Positions 17,280-25,509 of a DNA stretch of 49,114 nt are shown here, piece after piece. Positions within the stretch are counted from its first letter, which is position 1. Every line of letters begins with the position of its first letter. The translations under genes were made by a program, and so were the position numbers. Source of the stretch: an uncultured Lachnospiraceae bacterium (lineage in GTDB: Bacteria; Bacillota; Clostridia; Lachnospirales; Lachnospiraceae); contig CAJUEX010000021.1 in the NCBI GenBank assembly GCA_910585715.1, positions 1 through 49,114 on the forward strand. Reading direction: 5' to 3'. The notes under the pieces are model-generated. The model was not told where the DNA came from, did no database searches, and saw nothing but the letters and a program-made list of their open reading frames with translations.

Positions 17280-18140
17280 CTATCCGCTTATTTTCTTATG
17301 GAGCACTTCCAAAAAGCTTTTTCTGCTTAACCGTATAAGCCTTGTAACCTTTCCGGACTGGCTGATTAATATGCTGTCTCCCGTCTCTAACGTCTCTCTG
17401 AAGTTCCCGTCAAAATTCACTTCCGTCTTTTGTACGTCACCGTTTTTGCATGCGCCAATCCTCACTTCAATTTCATCCTCGGCAGACAGAATAATGCTTC
17501 TTGTATTTAACGTATGGGGACAAATCGGGGTAATCAGGATGAGCTTTGCCTTCGGCTCCACAATAGGCCCTCCTGCCGACATATTGTAGCCGGTGGATCC
17601 GGTAGGGGTTGATACGATGACGCCGTCTGCATGATAGCTGTTTAAAAACTGCCCATTTACAAAAATATCATAGGTAACGATTCTAAGTGAGCCTTCTCTG
17701 GTAAGTACGATATCGTTTAAGGCATGGTATTTTTCCGGCTCCTTCCCTTTTTTTCTCAAGGTGCCGGAAAGCATCATCCTCTCCTCCTGCTGCCACTCGC
17801 CCCCAATGAGCCTCTCCAGCGCTTCATCAATATGGGACTGTTCCACCTCTGCTAAAAAGCCAAGATTTCCCAGATTGATGCCGATTAGGGGAATGTCCAT
17901 ATACAAAGTGTCCACGGCAGCCTGCAAAAGGGTGCCGTCCCCTCCCAGCACAAGAATGCATTCCACATTGGCAGGAAGATTCAGGGGATTTGGATTATCT
18001 TTGCCTGACCGTTCCTTTTCCGGCGCAAATACCATATAATCACATTGTTTCCCTCTTTTTCTCATATAGTCGCATATGTAATTGGTGATTTTTAAATCCT
18101 TATCCTTAGGCTGATTGGTCAGCACAAAAAAATGATTCAT
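17280..18140 (-). CDS. nadK: NAD kinase
   Basis: 286 aa from ATG at 18140. The frame opens at 18170 inside tlyA, but that ATG has no Shine-Dalgarno, whereas AGGAAAG lies 10 nt before this one. Motifs: GGDGTLLQA with the catalytic Asp, NLGNLGFLAEV, and the NAD-binding HADGVIVSTPTGSTGYNMSA. It phosphorylates NAD to NADP with ATP or polyphosphate. It starts 7 nt after the tlyA stop. Confidence 0.95.
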   Translation of the reverse strand: MNHFFVLTNQPKDKDLKITNYICDYMRKRGKQCDYMVFAPEKERSGKDNPNPLNLPANVECILVLGGDGTLLQAAVDTLYMDIPLIGINLGNLGFLAEVEQSHIDEALERLIGGEWQQEERMMLSGTLRKKGKEPEKYHALNDIVLTREGSLRIVTYDIFVNGQFLNSYHADGVIVSTPTGSTGYNMSAGGPIVEPKAKLILITPICPHTLNTRSIILSAEDEIEVRIGACKNGDVQKTEVNFDGNFRETLETGDSILISQSGKVTRLIRLSRKSFLEVLHKKISG

Positions 18141-18147
18141 GTCCACA

Positions 18148-19008
18148 CTACTTTCCTGAAAGACTTTCATGAGCGGCTTCTACCACTTCTGAAATAAATT
18201 CCTCTTTCTTTCCCCTTTGATATAAGGAGCTCTCTTCTCCTGATACTTCTGTTTCCTGCTTTGGAGTCTCCGCTTCCGGATTTTCCATATGGAGCAGATA
18301 TTCGATATTTCCTTCCGGTCCCTTTATGGGCGAATAGGAAAGCCCTAAAATGAGAAAGCCCATGTCCAACGCAAAGTCCGCCACCTTTTCTATCACTTCC
18401 TCATGGACCTTTTTATCCGTTACCACGCCTTTTTTTCCTACCTTTTCCCTGCCTGCTTCAAACTGAGGCTTAATCAGGCAGACCATCTGCCCTGCCGGTT
18501 TTAAAAGAGGCTTTGCCGCCGGCAGTATTTTAGTCAGGGAAATAAAGGATACATCCACAGAAGCAAAATCAATTTCCTCCGGCACCTGCTCTTTTGTCAC
18601 ATACCGGAAATTGGTCTTTTCCATGCAGATTACCCGTTCATCGTTTCTAAGCTTCCAGTCCAGCTGTCCATGTCCCACATCAATTGCATACACCTTTTTT
18701 GCTCCGTTTTGTAGCATACAGTCTGTAAAGCCGCCGGTTGAAGCGCCTATATCCATGCAAATCTTTCCCTCAAGCCCGATTGGAAATTCCTGCATTGCCT
18801 TTTCCAGCTTTAAACCGCCCCTGCTCACATATTTTAAAGTATTTCCCCTCACCTCAATCTGCACCTTTTGGGGGTCGAACATGGTTCCTGCCTTATCCTC
18901 CTTCTGGTTATTTACAAATACCTGTCCCGCCATTAAAACAGCCTTTGCTTTCTCCCTTGAAGAAGCCATGCCCTGTTTTACCAGCAGCACATCCAGTCTT
19001 TCTTTCAT
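18148..19008 (-). CDS. tlyA: TlyA-family rRNA 2'-O-methyltransferase
   Basis: 286 aa. An N-terminal S4 RNA-binding domain (about 1-62) is followed by a FtsJ-like SAM methyltransferase domain (about 63-245) with the SAM loop DIGASTGGFTDC. Mycobacterial TlyA methylates 16S and 23S rRNA; the older name is hemolysin A. The last 35-40 residues are a charged extension not typical of the family. It overlaps the dxs stop by 4 nt (ATGA) and has AAGGAG upstream. Confidence 0.93.
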   Translation of the reverse strand: MKERLDVLLVKQGMASSREKAKAVLMAGQVFVNNQKEDKAGTMFDPQKVQIEVRGNTLKYVSRGGLKLEKAMQEFPIGLEGKICMDIGASTGGFTDCMLQNGAKKVYAIDVGHGQLDWKLRNDERVICMEKTNFRYVTKEQVPEEIDFASVDVSFISLTKILPAAKPLLKPAGQMVCLIKPQFEAGREKVGKKGVVTDKKVHEEVIEKVADFALDMGFLILGLSYSPIKGPEGNIEYLLHMENPEAETPKQETEVSGEESSLYQRGKKEEFISEVVEAAHESLSGK

Positions 19009-20873
19009 AAAAGCTCCTTACTTTCTTTTAATATCCTGCCATAAATCGTATCCTTATCGATTCCCACATCCTTTTTCAGCACTTCCACGTTTCCATGCTC
19101 CACATAAGCATCCGGCAGGCCTATTGGCAGCACCCTTACAGGAAGTTTTTCCCTCACTGAAAAATCCACTACTTTTTCTCCAAAGCCGCCATTTAACACA
19201 TTTTCCTCCATAGTAACAAGAAGCTTATGTTCTTTGGAAAGCTGCCGTATGATTTCTTCGTCCAGAGGCTTTACAAAACGGCTGTTCACTAAAGTAGCTT
19301 CCACTCCGGCTTCTTTCAGCATATCGAAAACAGCCAGCGCGGTTTTTACCATGCTTCCCACTGCTAAAAGGGCAATTTTGCTTCCCTGATAGATTATTTC
19401 GCTTTTTCCAAGCTCCACAGGCTGACGAAATTCTTTTAATCCGTCATAGGCTTCCCCTCTGGGATAACGGATTGCAATGGGATGTGGAAATTCCACTGCA
19501 AATTTCAGCATATCGGAAAGTTCCCACTTATTTTTGGGCGCCATAATATGCATGCCCGGAATGCTGGACAAATAAGACAAATCAAAAATGCCCTGATGAG
19601 TCTCCCCGTCGCTGCCTACCAGCCCCGCCCGGTCTACGGCAAAGATTACCGGAAGGTCCTGAATGCACACGTCATGGAGTATCTGGTCATAAGCCCTCTG
19701 CAAAAAGGACGAATAAATTGCCACTACAGGCTTTAGCCCTCCTGCCGCCAGCCCCGCCGCAAAGGTAACCGCATGTTCCTCCGCAATGCCCACATCAAAA
19801 AACCGCTCCGGGTAACGGTTCCGAAACCTCTTAAGCCCCGTGCCGTCCGGCATGGCTGCAGTGATTGCCACAATATCCGCATCCCTGTCCCCTAATTTAT
19901 TCATAACCGTTGCAAACACATCCGTATAGCTTGCTTTTTTCCTTGGATTTGCCGGCAGCCCGGTTTCAATCTGAAAGGGCTCTGCGCCATGAAACCTTGC
20001 GGGATGCCTTTCTGCAGGACCGTAGCCCTTACCCTTCTGGGTGTTCACATGGACTAAGACTGCCGTCTTTTTTCTTTTTGCTTCTTTTAATACTTTCGTC
20101 AGCGCCCCGATATCGTGTCCGTTTACCGGTCCCAAATAGGTGATTCCCATATCTTCAAATAACATGCCCGGTATAACTAACTGCTTAAAGCTGTTTTTTG
20201 CCTTTTGAATTTTTCTCACTATGGGCGCTCCCACCTTTGGCACGTCTAAAAGCTTATAGTAAATGCTGTCCTTTAAATCCAGATATTTGCTGTCTGTACG
20301 GATGCTGTTTAAATAAGAGGAAACTCCGCCTACATTTTCCGATATGGACATATTGTTATCATTTAAAATAATAATAAAGTTGCTTTCCAGCCTTGCCGCA
20401 TTATTTAATGCCTCATAAGCCATGCCGCCGGTCAGCGCCCCGTCGCCGATTACAGAAACAATCGTATGATTCCCGCCTTTGATTTCTCTTGCCTCCACAA
20501 GCCCCAGCCCTGCCGATATGGATGTGGAACTGTGCCCCGTATCAAAGGCATCGCAACTGCTTTCCTTTCTCTTTGGGAAACCGCTCATGCCCCCATAGGT
20601 GCGGAGCTGTTCAAAGCCGTCCCTTCTCCCGGTCAGAAGCTTATGGGTATAAGACTGATGCCCTACGTCCCAAATAATCTTATCCTCCGGCAGATTCAGG
20701 GATAAATGCAGCGCCATGGTAAGCTCCACCGCTCCCAGGTTGGAACCTAAATGTCCTCCTGTCACGCTGATTTTCTCTATGAGGAACTGTCTGATTTCCT
20801 CTGCCAGCACAATATAATCTTCAGGCGCAATTTTCTTTATGTCGTTTTCCTTCTCGATTTTCTCTAACAACAT
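19005..20873 (-). CDS. dxs: 1-deoxy-D-xylulose-5-phosphate synthase
   Basis: 622 aa. The TPP-binding region reads VIGDGALTGGMAYEALNNAA (about 148-167), after the N-terminal GGHLGSNLGAVELT. The transketolase-like pyrimidine domain contains the DRAGLVGSDGETHQG segment. It condenses pyruvate with glyceraldehyde 3-phosphate, the first step of the MEP isoprenoid pathway. It lies 10 nt after ispA and is co-oriented with it; ispG of the same pathway is at 40.4 kb. Confidence 0.96.
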   Translation of the reverse strand: MLLEKIEKENDIKKIAPEDYIVLAEEIRQFLIEKISVTGGHLGSNLGAVELTMALHLSLNLPEDKIIWDVGHQSYTHKLLTGRRDGFEQLRTYGGMSGFPKRKESSCDAFDTGHSSTSISAGLGLVEAREIKGGNHTIVSVIGDGALTGGMAYEALNNAARLESNFIIILNDNNMSISENVGGVSSYLNSIRTDSKYLDLKDSIYYKLLDVPKVGAPIVRKIQKAKNSFKQLVIPGMLFEDMGITYLGPVNGHDIGALTKVLKEAKRKKTAVLVHVNTQKGKGYGPAERHPARFHGAEPFQIETGLPANPRKKASYTDVFATVMNKLGDRDADIVAITAAMPDGTGLKRFRNRYPERFFDVGIAEEHAVTFAAGLAAGGLKPVVAIYSSFLQRAYDQILHDVCIQDLPVIFAVDRAGLVGSDGETHQGIFDLSYLSSIPGMHIMAPKNKWELSDMLKFAVEFPHPIAIRYPRGEAYDGLKEFRQPVELGKSEIIYQGSKIALLAVGSMVKTALAVFDMLKEAGVEATLVNSRFVKPLDEEIIRQLSKEHKLLVTMEENVLNGGFGEKVVDFSVREKLPVRVLPIGLPDAYVEHGNVEVLKKDVGIDKDTIYGRILKESKELL

Positions 20874-20883
20874 AATATCCCCC

Positions 20884-21774
20884 CTAACTCTCTCTTGTAA
20901 CCAAAGACCGTACCAGCTCTAAAAAGAAAGAACCGGCTCCCTCCTTTTCCAACAGTCTGACTGCCTCCTCCGACAGTCTTTTCTGCTCCTTTTGTGCCTG
21001 CTTTAGTCCCGCAAGCGTCACATAAGTTGCCTTATTATTTTTTTCATCGCTTCCTATGGGCTTGCCCAGCTTTTCCATATCTCCGGTCACATCCAGAATA
21101 TCATCCTGAATCTGAAATGCCACTCCAATGTCATAGCCTGCCTTTTCCATATTTAAAATGTGCCCTTCTCCGGCTCCTGCCAGCACGGCGCCAATGGTCA
21201 GCGCGCTTTGTATTAAAGCAGCCGTCTTATTCTCATGAATATAAAGAAGCTCTTCCAGGGTAAGGGGCTCCTTTCTTTCTTCTGCTATAATGTCCGCCGT
21301 CTGCCCCCCGATCATGCCAAAAACGCCTGCCTTTTTAGCCAGTATGGAAAAAGCCTGTTCCACCCTTTGCTCTCCCGGCTTCATGGCAAATGCGCCTGCT
21401 GCAGTTTCAAAGGCATAATTCAACAGACCGTCTCCTGCCAGAATGGCAATTGCTTCTCCATAGACAATATGGGTTGTCTTTCTGCCTCTCCTGTACTCGT
21501 CGTTGTCCATGGCAGGCAGGTCGTCATGGATAAGTGAATACGTATGTATCATTTCCAGCGCTGCCATAAAAGGCTTTATAACTTCTTCCTTTCCTCCAAA
21601 CATTCTGTATGCTTCCTGCATCAGCATGGGCCTTAACCGCTTTCCTCCTGCCAGCACGCTGTAATTCATAGCCTGAAGCACTTTTTTCTGGTTTCCTTCT
21701 TCTTTCGGAAGATAGTTTTTTAAAATTGTCTCGATTTCTTCTACTCTTTTTGCAAGTTCCTCATTAAAATTCAT
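20884..21774 (-). CDS. ispA: Geranyl/farnesyl diphosphate synthase (polyprenyl synthetase)
   Basis: 296 aa. GGKRLRP, the first aspartate-rich motif DDLPAMDND and the second motif DDILD bind Mg2+ and the allylic diphosphate. It builds C10-C15 (possibly C20) prenyl diphosphates for undecaprenyl phosphate and quinone precursors. The small residues before the first motif (HTYSLIHDD) fit a short-chain synthase. The start overlaps the end of xseB by 11 nt, with GGAG inside xseB. Confidence 0.93.
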   Translation of the reverse strand: MNFNEELAKRVEEIETILKNYLPKEEGNQKKVLQAMNYSVLAGGKRLRPMLMQEAYRMFGGKEEVIKPFMAALEMIHTYSLIHDDLPAMDNDEYRRGRKTTHIVYGEAIAILAGDGLLNYAFETAAGAFAMKPGEQRVEQAFSILAKKAGVFGMIGGQTADIIAEERKEPLTLEELLYIHENKTAALIQSALTIGAVLAGAGEGHILNMEKAGYDIGVAFQIQDDILDVTGDMEKLGKPIGSDEKNNKATYVTLAGLKQAQKEQKRLSEEAVRLLEKEGAGSFFLELVRSLVTRES

Positions 21775-21985
21775 GGCATTCTCCGTCTTCGCTCAATACA
21801 AGTACTTTTTTCTCCACCTTATCAATTAAATCGTTGCAATGCTTTAAAAGCTCCATTCCCTGCTTATACTTAGAAAATGCGTCTTCCAGCGTAATATCCT
21901 CCGCTTCCAGCGCCTGCAGCGTTTCTTCCAATTGTACAAATGCTTCTTCCAATGTGATTTCTTTCTTTTTTCCCGCCATTTTCAT
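21764..21985 (-). CDS. xseB: Exodeoxyribonuclease VII small subunit
   Basis: 73 aa, normal for the family. Two amphipathic helices carry the conserved pattern EEAFVQLEETLQALE and LEDAFSKYKQGMEL. The small subunit stacks on the extended C-terminal helix of XseA. It overlaps xseA by 4 nt (ATGA) and ispA by 11 nt. Confidence 0.94.
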   Translation of the reverse strand: MKMAGKKKEITLEEAFVQLEETLQALEAEDITLEDAFSKYKQGMELLKHCNDLIDKVEKKVLVLSEDGECHEF

Positions 21986-23196
21986 TTCCTTCTTTTCGTA
22001 ATTTCTTCCACACCGGCTTTCACGGTTCCGTTTTTTAAGTCCACATAAATGCTGTCTCCGGGCGAAAGCGCCGACACATCCCGAACGGCTGCTCCGGTAT
22101 GGTCTGTTACAAAACCGTAGCCCTGATTCAGCTTTTCAATGGGGGAAAGGCCTTTCAGTCTTTCTATATACAAAGAAAGCATATGTCTTTTTTCCTTTAC
22201 CTGCTCTTCCATTGCCCTTTTCAGCTTTTCTTCCATGGACAGGGCATACATTCTCTGCTCCCTTATCCTGTTGACAGGATTTTTGTATGAAATTCTCAGC
22301 TGATAGTTCTCCAGTCTGCTCCTTTGGAAGGAAATCAGCCTGTTCATCTGCCTTTGAAAGCTTTCTCTGTATTCCTGCTGTTTTCTCAGTATCTGGCTGT
22401 ACTCCGCCACTGCCAGCTCTGCTGCAGCAGAAGGGGTGGGGGCACGTAAATCCGCCACAAAGTCTGCAATAGTGGTATCCGTTTCATGGCCCACGGCGGA
22501 AATAACGGGAACGGAGCAGTTAAATATTGCCTCTGCCACCGCTCTTTCGTTAAAAGCCCATAAATCCTCTATGGAGCCGCCGCCTCTGCCTACAATCATC
22601 ACATCCACCTGTTTTTCTTCCAGGGCATGGATGCCGTTTATAATGCTCTTTACCGCCTGTTCCCCCTGAACGATGGCAGGATAAAGCAAAATCTGCACGT
22701 AAGGGTTGCGCCTTGTGGCAATATTGATAATATCTCTCACCGCCGCGCCGGTAGGGGCTGTTACCACGCCAATAAGCCTGCTGTATGCCGGAATCGGCTG
22801 TTTATACTCCTCTGCAAACATGCCCATTTCCAGAAGTTCCTGCTTTAAGGCTTCAAATTTTTCATAAAGCTGTCCGTTTCCGTCCAGAGTTATCTCTTTC
22901 GCATACAGCTGGTATTTTCCGTCCCTTTCATAAACATCCACCGTACCCTTTACTACAATCTGCTTTCCTTCCTCCAAAGAAAAAGAAAGCCCACGGCGGT
23001 TTCCTGCAAACATCACACAGGAAAGCGTGCTTCTTTCATCCTTTAAGGTAAAGTAAATGTGCCCGGAGGAATGGTACTTCACATTGCTTGCTTCTCCCCT
23101 GACGGAAATGGTCCTTAACATAAAATCCTGCGTAAACATGTTTTTTATATAGCCGTTTACCTGAAAAACGGAATATATATTTCTTTCCACTGCCAT
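21982..23196 (-). CDS. xseA: Exodeoxyribonuclease VII large subunit
   Basis: 404 aa from ATG at 23196 (AAGGAAA upstream), starting MAVERNIYSVFQVNGYIKNM. The frame is open 213 nt further, but that part lies inside nusB and is not protein-like. The N-terminal OB fold (about 10-105) binds ssDNA. The nuclease domain contains GAAVRDI, GRGGGSIEDLWAFNERAVAEAI and SAVGHETDTTIADFVADLRAPTPSAAAE segments. A long C-terminal helical region binds XseB. With XseB it degrades single-stranded DNA from both ends. Confidence 0.95.
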   Translation of the reverse strand: MAVERNIYSVFQVNGYIKNMFTQDFMLRTISVRGEASNVKYHSSGHIYFTLKDERSTLSCVMFAGNRRGLSFSLEEGKQIVVKGTVDVYERDGKYQLYAKEITLDGNGQLYEKFEALKQELLEMGMFAEEYKQPIPAYSRLIGVVTAPTGAAVRDIINIATRRNPYVQILLYPAIVQGEQAVKSIINGIHALEEKQVDVMIVGRGGGSIEDLWAFNERAVAEAIFNCSVPVISAVGHETDTTIADFVADLRAPTPSAAAELAVAEYSQILRKQQEYRESFQRQMNRLISFQRSRLENYQLRISYKNPVNRIREQRMYALSMEEKLKRAMEEQVKEKRHMLSLYIERLKGLSPIEKLNQGYGFVTDHTGAAVRDVSALSPGDSIYVDLKNGTVKAGVEEITKRRK

Positions 23197-23206
23197 TTCT
23201 TTTTCC

Positions 23207-23605
23207 TTACTTTGTAAACTTTGCCAGCACTCCGTTAATAAAAGCAGGGGATTCATCCTGACCGAACTTCTTGGCAAGCTCCACCGCTTCATTGATTGCC
23301 ACGGAAACCGGAATGCTCTCATCAAACTCCATTTCATACACCGCCAGCCGAAGCAGGGCAAGTTCCACCTTTCCCATGCGGGTGACGGACCATTTGTCGG
23401 CCTTTTCATTTAACATTCCGTCTATCACTTCCAGCTTTGCGGCAATCTTTTCGTATTTTTCTTCAATTTCCTTTCGTTCCTTTTCCTCCACCTCTTCTTC
23501 CTGCTCAAAAAACAGGCGGAGCTGTTCCGGCATTTCTTCCGGGTCGTTAAATTCCACCCGGAACAATATTTTAAAAATCTGCTCTCTGATTTCTCTTCTG
23601 CTCAT
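23207..23605 (-). CDS. nusB: Transcription antitermination factor NusB
   Basis: 132 aa from ATG at 23605 (AAGGATAGGG upstream), starting MSRREIREQIFKILF. The frame is open to 23650, but that start is not supported. The all-helical NusB fold is recognisable by RMGKVELALLRLAVYEM and the C-terminal SVAINEAVELAKKFGQDESPAFINGVL. It binds boxA RNA with NusE for rRNA antitermination. A Glu-rich insertion at about 37-55 is longer than usual. Confidence 0.95.
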   Translation of the reverse strand: MSRREIREQIFKILFRVEFNDPEEMPEQLRLFFEQEEEVEEKERKEIEEKYEKIAAKLEVIDGMLNEKADKWSVTRMGKVELALLRLAVYEMEFDESIPVSVAINEAVELAKKFGQDESPAFINGVLAKFTK

Positions 23606-23663
23606 AGCCCTATCCTTTACTGTTCCCCTGCTGCCATTGGGGGCTTTCATTTTATTCTATAGT

Positions 23664-23690
23664 GAAAAGGGGTGCTTAAAGCACCCTTTC
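23664..23690 (-). terminator. Terminator/attenuator between asp23-family gene and nusB
   Basis: Stem AAAGGGTGC/GCACCCCTTT with a 5-nt loop, 7 nt after the asp23-family stop. Its U-tract is short, so it may be partial and allow read-through into nusB. Confidence 0.6.
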
Positions 23691-23697
23691 TTACTCT

Positions 23698-24084
23698 TTA
23701 TTGTTCGGTTTTCATATTCACTCCTGCTATGCGGATATTTACATCGGAAACCTCTAACCCTGTCATATTCTCAATGGACGCCTTTACCTTATTCTGAACT
23801 GCCTGACAAGTCTGGGGAATATTATAGCCGTATTCCATCATAATGGCTAAGTCCACGCTTACCACCTGGTCTAAGATTTCCACCTTCACGCCTTTTGTAA
23901 GCTTTTTCATTCCCACCTTGCTCATAAGCTCATTGGTAATATTTCCAACCATGGCGCCTACGCCTTCCACTTCCGTGGCTGCCAGACTGGCAATCATTGC
24001 AACTACATCATCTGCAATCTGAACCGCGCCGATTTTCTCATCCTCTTTTAATACACAAGTACCACGTTCCAGCTCTTTTTCCAT
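23698..24084 (-). CDS. Asp23/Gls24-family envelope stress protein
   Basis: 128 aa from ATG at 24084, with GGAGG 7 nt upstream. The DUF322 pattern is complete: IADDVVAMIASLAATEVEGV, GVKVEILDQVVSVDLAIMMEYG and the C-terminal GLEVSDVNIRIAGVN. The family is membrane-associated and abundant under alkaline or cell-wall stress in cocci; in Clostridia it commonly sits just before nusB (YqhY type) and has been linked to fatty-acid synthesis control in Bacillus. It has its own promoter and a weak terminator. Confidence 0.93.
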   Translation of the reverse strand: MEKELERGTCVLKEDEKIGAVQIADDVVAMIASLAATEVEGVGAMVGNITNELMSKVGMKKLTKGVKVEILDQVVSVDLAIMMEYGYNIPQTCQAVQNKVKASIENMTGLEVSDVNIRIAGVNMKTEQ

Positions 24085-24114
24085 TTTGGTACCTCCTTCC
24101 ACTATCTATTGGCT

Positions 24115-24142
24115 ATTATAACAAAAATTCCCTTTTTTGCAA
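24115..24142 (-). promoter_or_regulatory. Sigma-A promoter of the asp23-nusB-...-recN block
   Basis: Minus strand: TTGCAA (24137-24142), 16-nt spacer, TATAAT (24115-24120). Start of transcription near 24108; short leader with GGAGG. Confidence 0.7.
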
Positions 24143-24146
24143 AGAA

Positions 24147-25496
24147 CTATTCTAACCAAAAACACAAAGTTTTCATCTGCTCACTGTCATAATAGGTTAC
24201 CTTGGTTTTATTGGCAGTATAGCTGAATATTCCCTGCTCGTCTAATAAATAGGACCTCATTGCCCCATATACGGCGTCATCACTGCATTTTATAGTTACC
24301 GTTGCCTCTCCCCGGTCTTTTGCATTCTGAAAGACAAGCCCCAGCTTTTCTTTGTCCACGGCTTCAAAATACAGCCCTTCTTTCCTGTAATAATTGTTCT
24401 GGGTGGCAACGCAGGCGGGCATGGAAACAATATTATTGATTTGATGGGTGACGTTCAACTGCTCCGTTGTAATCAGAAAATAATCATAATTAACCGGCAT
24501 GACTTCCTTGGCAATGCCGGTATCGGTTCCTTCTGAGGACTGGTAGTCCACATCTCCCCAGGTAGCATCCAGATAATAATAATTTCCGTCCACCATAAGA
24601 ATATTCCATGCGTGGCGGTTTCCGTTTTCCACATGGCCGTTTACCACGGAAATCACAAAGCCCTTTTTCTGCAGCAGGTATTCCATTGCCTCCGCATAGC
24701 CCTGACACACAGATTTCCCTTCTATGAACACCGAGCAGATATTCTGGTTGTTTGGAGCATTCAAATCATATTCCGTATTTGTAATAATATAGTCATAGAT
24801 ATACTTTACCTGTTCATACTGGCTCATGCTGCTGTTCATTCCTGCCAGGCATTTCTGTACATATGCGTCAATCTGTATCTGTGCGGCGTCAATTTCTTCC
24901 TTCGTCATAGTATAATCCGCTGAAAAAATCAGCTTTACGGTTTCTGCCGCCCTTGTGTGCTCGGTATAGTGATATCCGCTCACATAGAAAATCTCCGGAA
25001 AGTCATTTAGCACGCACTGAAAAGCAATATCCAGGTTGTCCTTAATCAAGGTGGAAACCTCCGTTTCCTTTCCGGAAAGAATGCTTTCATATACTTCCTT
25101 ATACACTACCTTTAAGGAATCGGAAAGATACATATAATAAAACCTGCCGGAAAACTCTTCCTCCTGACCGTCCGGCGCTTCCGGTTCCTCCGGCGCTTCC
25201 GCTTCTTCCCTTTCCCCGGGTTGCACCTGACCGTCTTGCGCCTCTTCTACAGCTTCCGGCGTTGGCTTTTCCCCGGCTTCAAAAACCGCATCCGCCAGCA
25301 CCTGTGTATCTTCCACCTGCTTTTTATGCTCTTTTAAAGCCTCTGCAGCCCTGTCCCCTTCTTCGGTGCTCACATATTCACTGACAACTGCTATCAGCTG
25401 CTTAATCCTGCTTTGCCTGAGGCCGAAGCCTGAAAGCAGACAGAAAACAATCAGTATGCCGATTAAGATTCCCTTACCTTTCCTTTGATTTTCCAT
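24147..25496 (-). CDS. Membrane-anchored transglutaminase-like protein
   Basis: 449 aa. One N-terminal membrane segment (about 9-25), then an acidic Pro/Glu-rich linker (about 75-115). The transglutaminase/protease-like core (about 225-325) has Cys264 in SVCQGYAEAM, His295 in NRHAWNIL and Asp310 in YYLDATWGD, the Cys-His-Asp triad. Such domains in Clostridia are often cysteine proteases or peptide cross-linkers acting outside the cell. The C-terminal ~100 residues are unassigned. GAGGGAG precedes the ATG; it starts 13 nt after the prfC stop and may be co-transcribed. Confidence 0.85.
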   Translation of the reverse strand: MENQRKGKGILIGILIVFCLLSGFGLRQSRIKQLIAVVSEYVSTEEGDRAAEALKEHKKQVEDTQVLADAVFEAGEKPTPEAVEEAQDGQVQPGEREEAEAPEEPEAPDGQEEEFSGRFYYMYLSDSLKVVYKEVYESILSGKETEVSTLIKDNLDIAFQCVLNDFPEIFYVSGYHYTEHTRAAETVKLIFSADYTMTKEEIDAAQIQIDAYVQKCLAGMNSSMSQYEQVKYIYDYIITNTEYDLNAPNNQNICSVFIEGKSVCQGYAEAMEYLLQKKGFVISVVNGHVENGNRHAWNILMVDGNYYYLDATWGDVDYQSSEGTDTGIAKEVMPVNYDYFLITTEQLNVTHQINNIVSMPACVATQNNYYRKEGLYFEAVDKEKLGLVFQNAKDRGEATVTIKCSDDAVYGAMRSYLLDEQGIFSYTANKTKVTYYDSEQMKTLCFWLE

Positions 25497-25509
25497 AAAC
25501 TCCCTCTTT

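Noticed and set aside
23197..23409. N-terminal extension of XseA
   Set aside because: The extra 71 codons lie within nusB, and the family start with a good ribosome binding site is at 23196.
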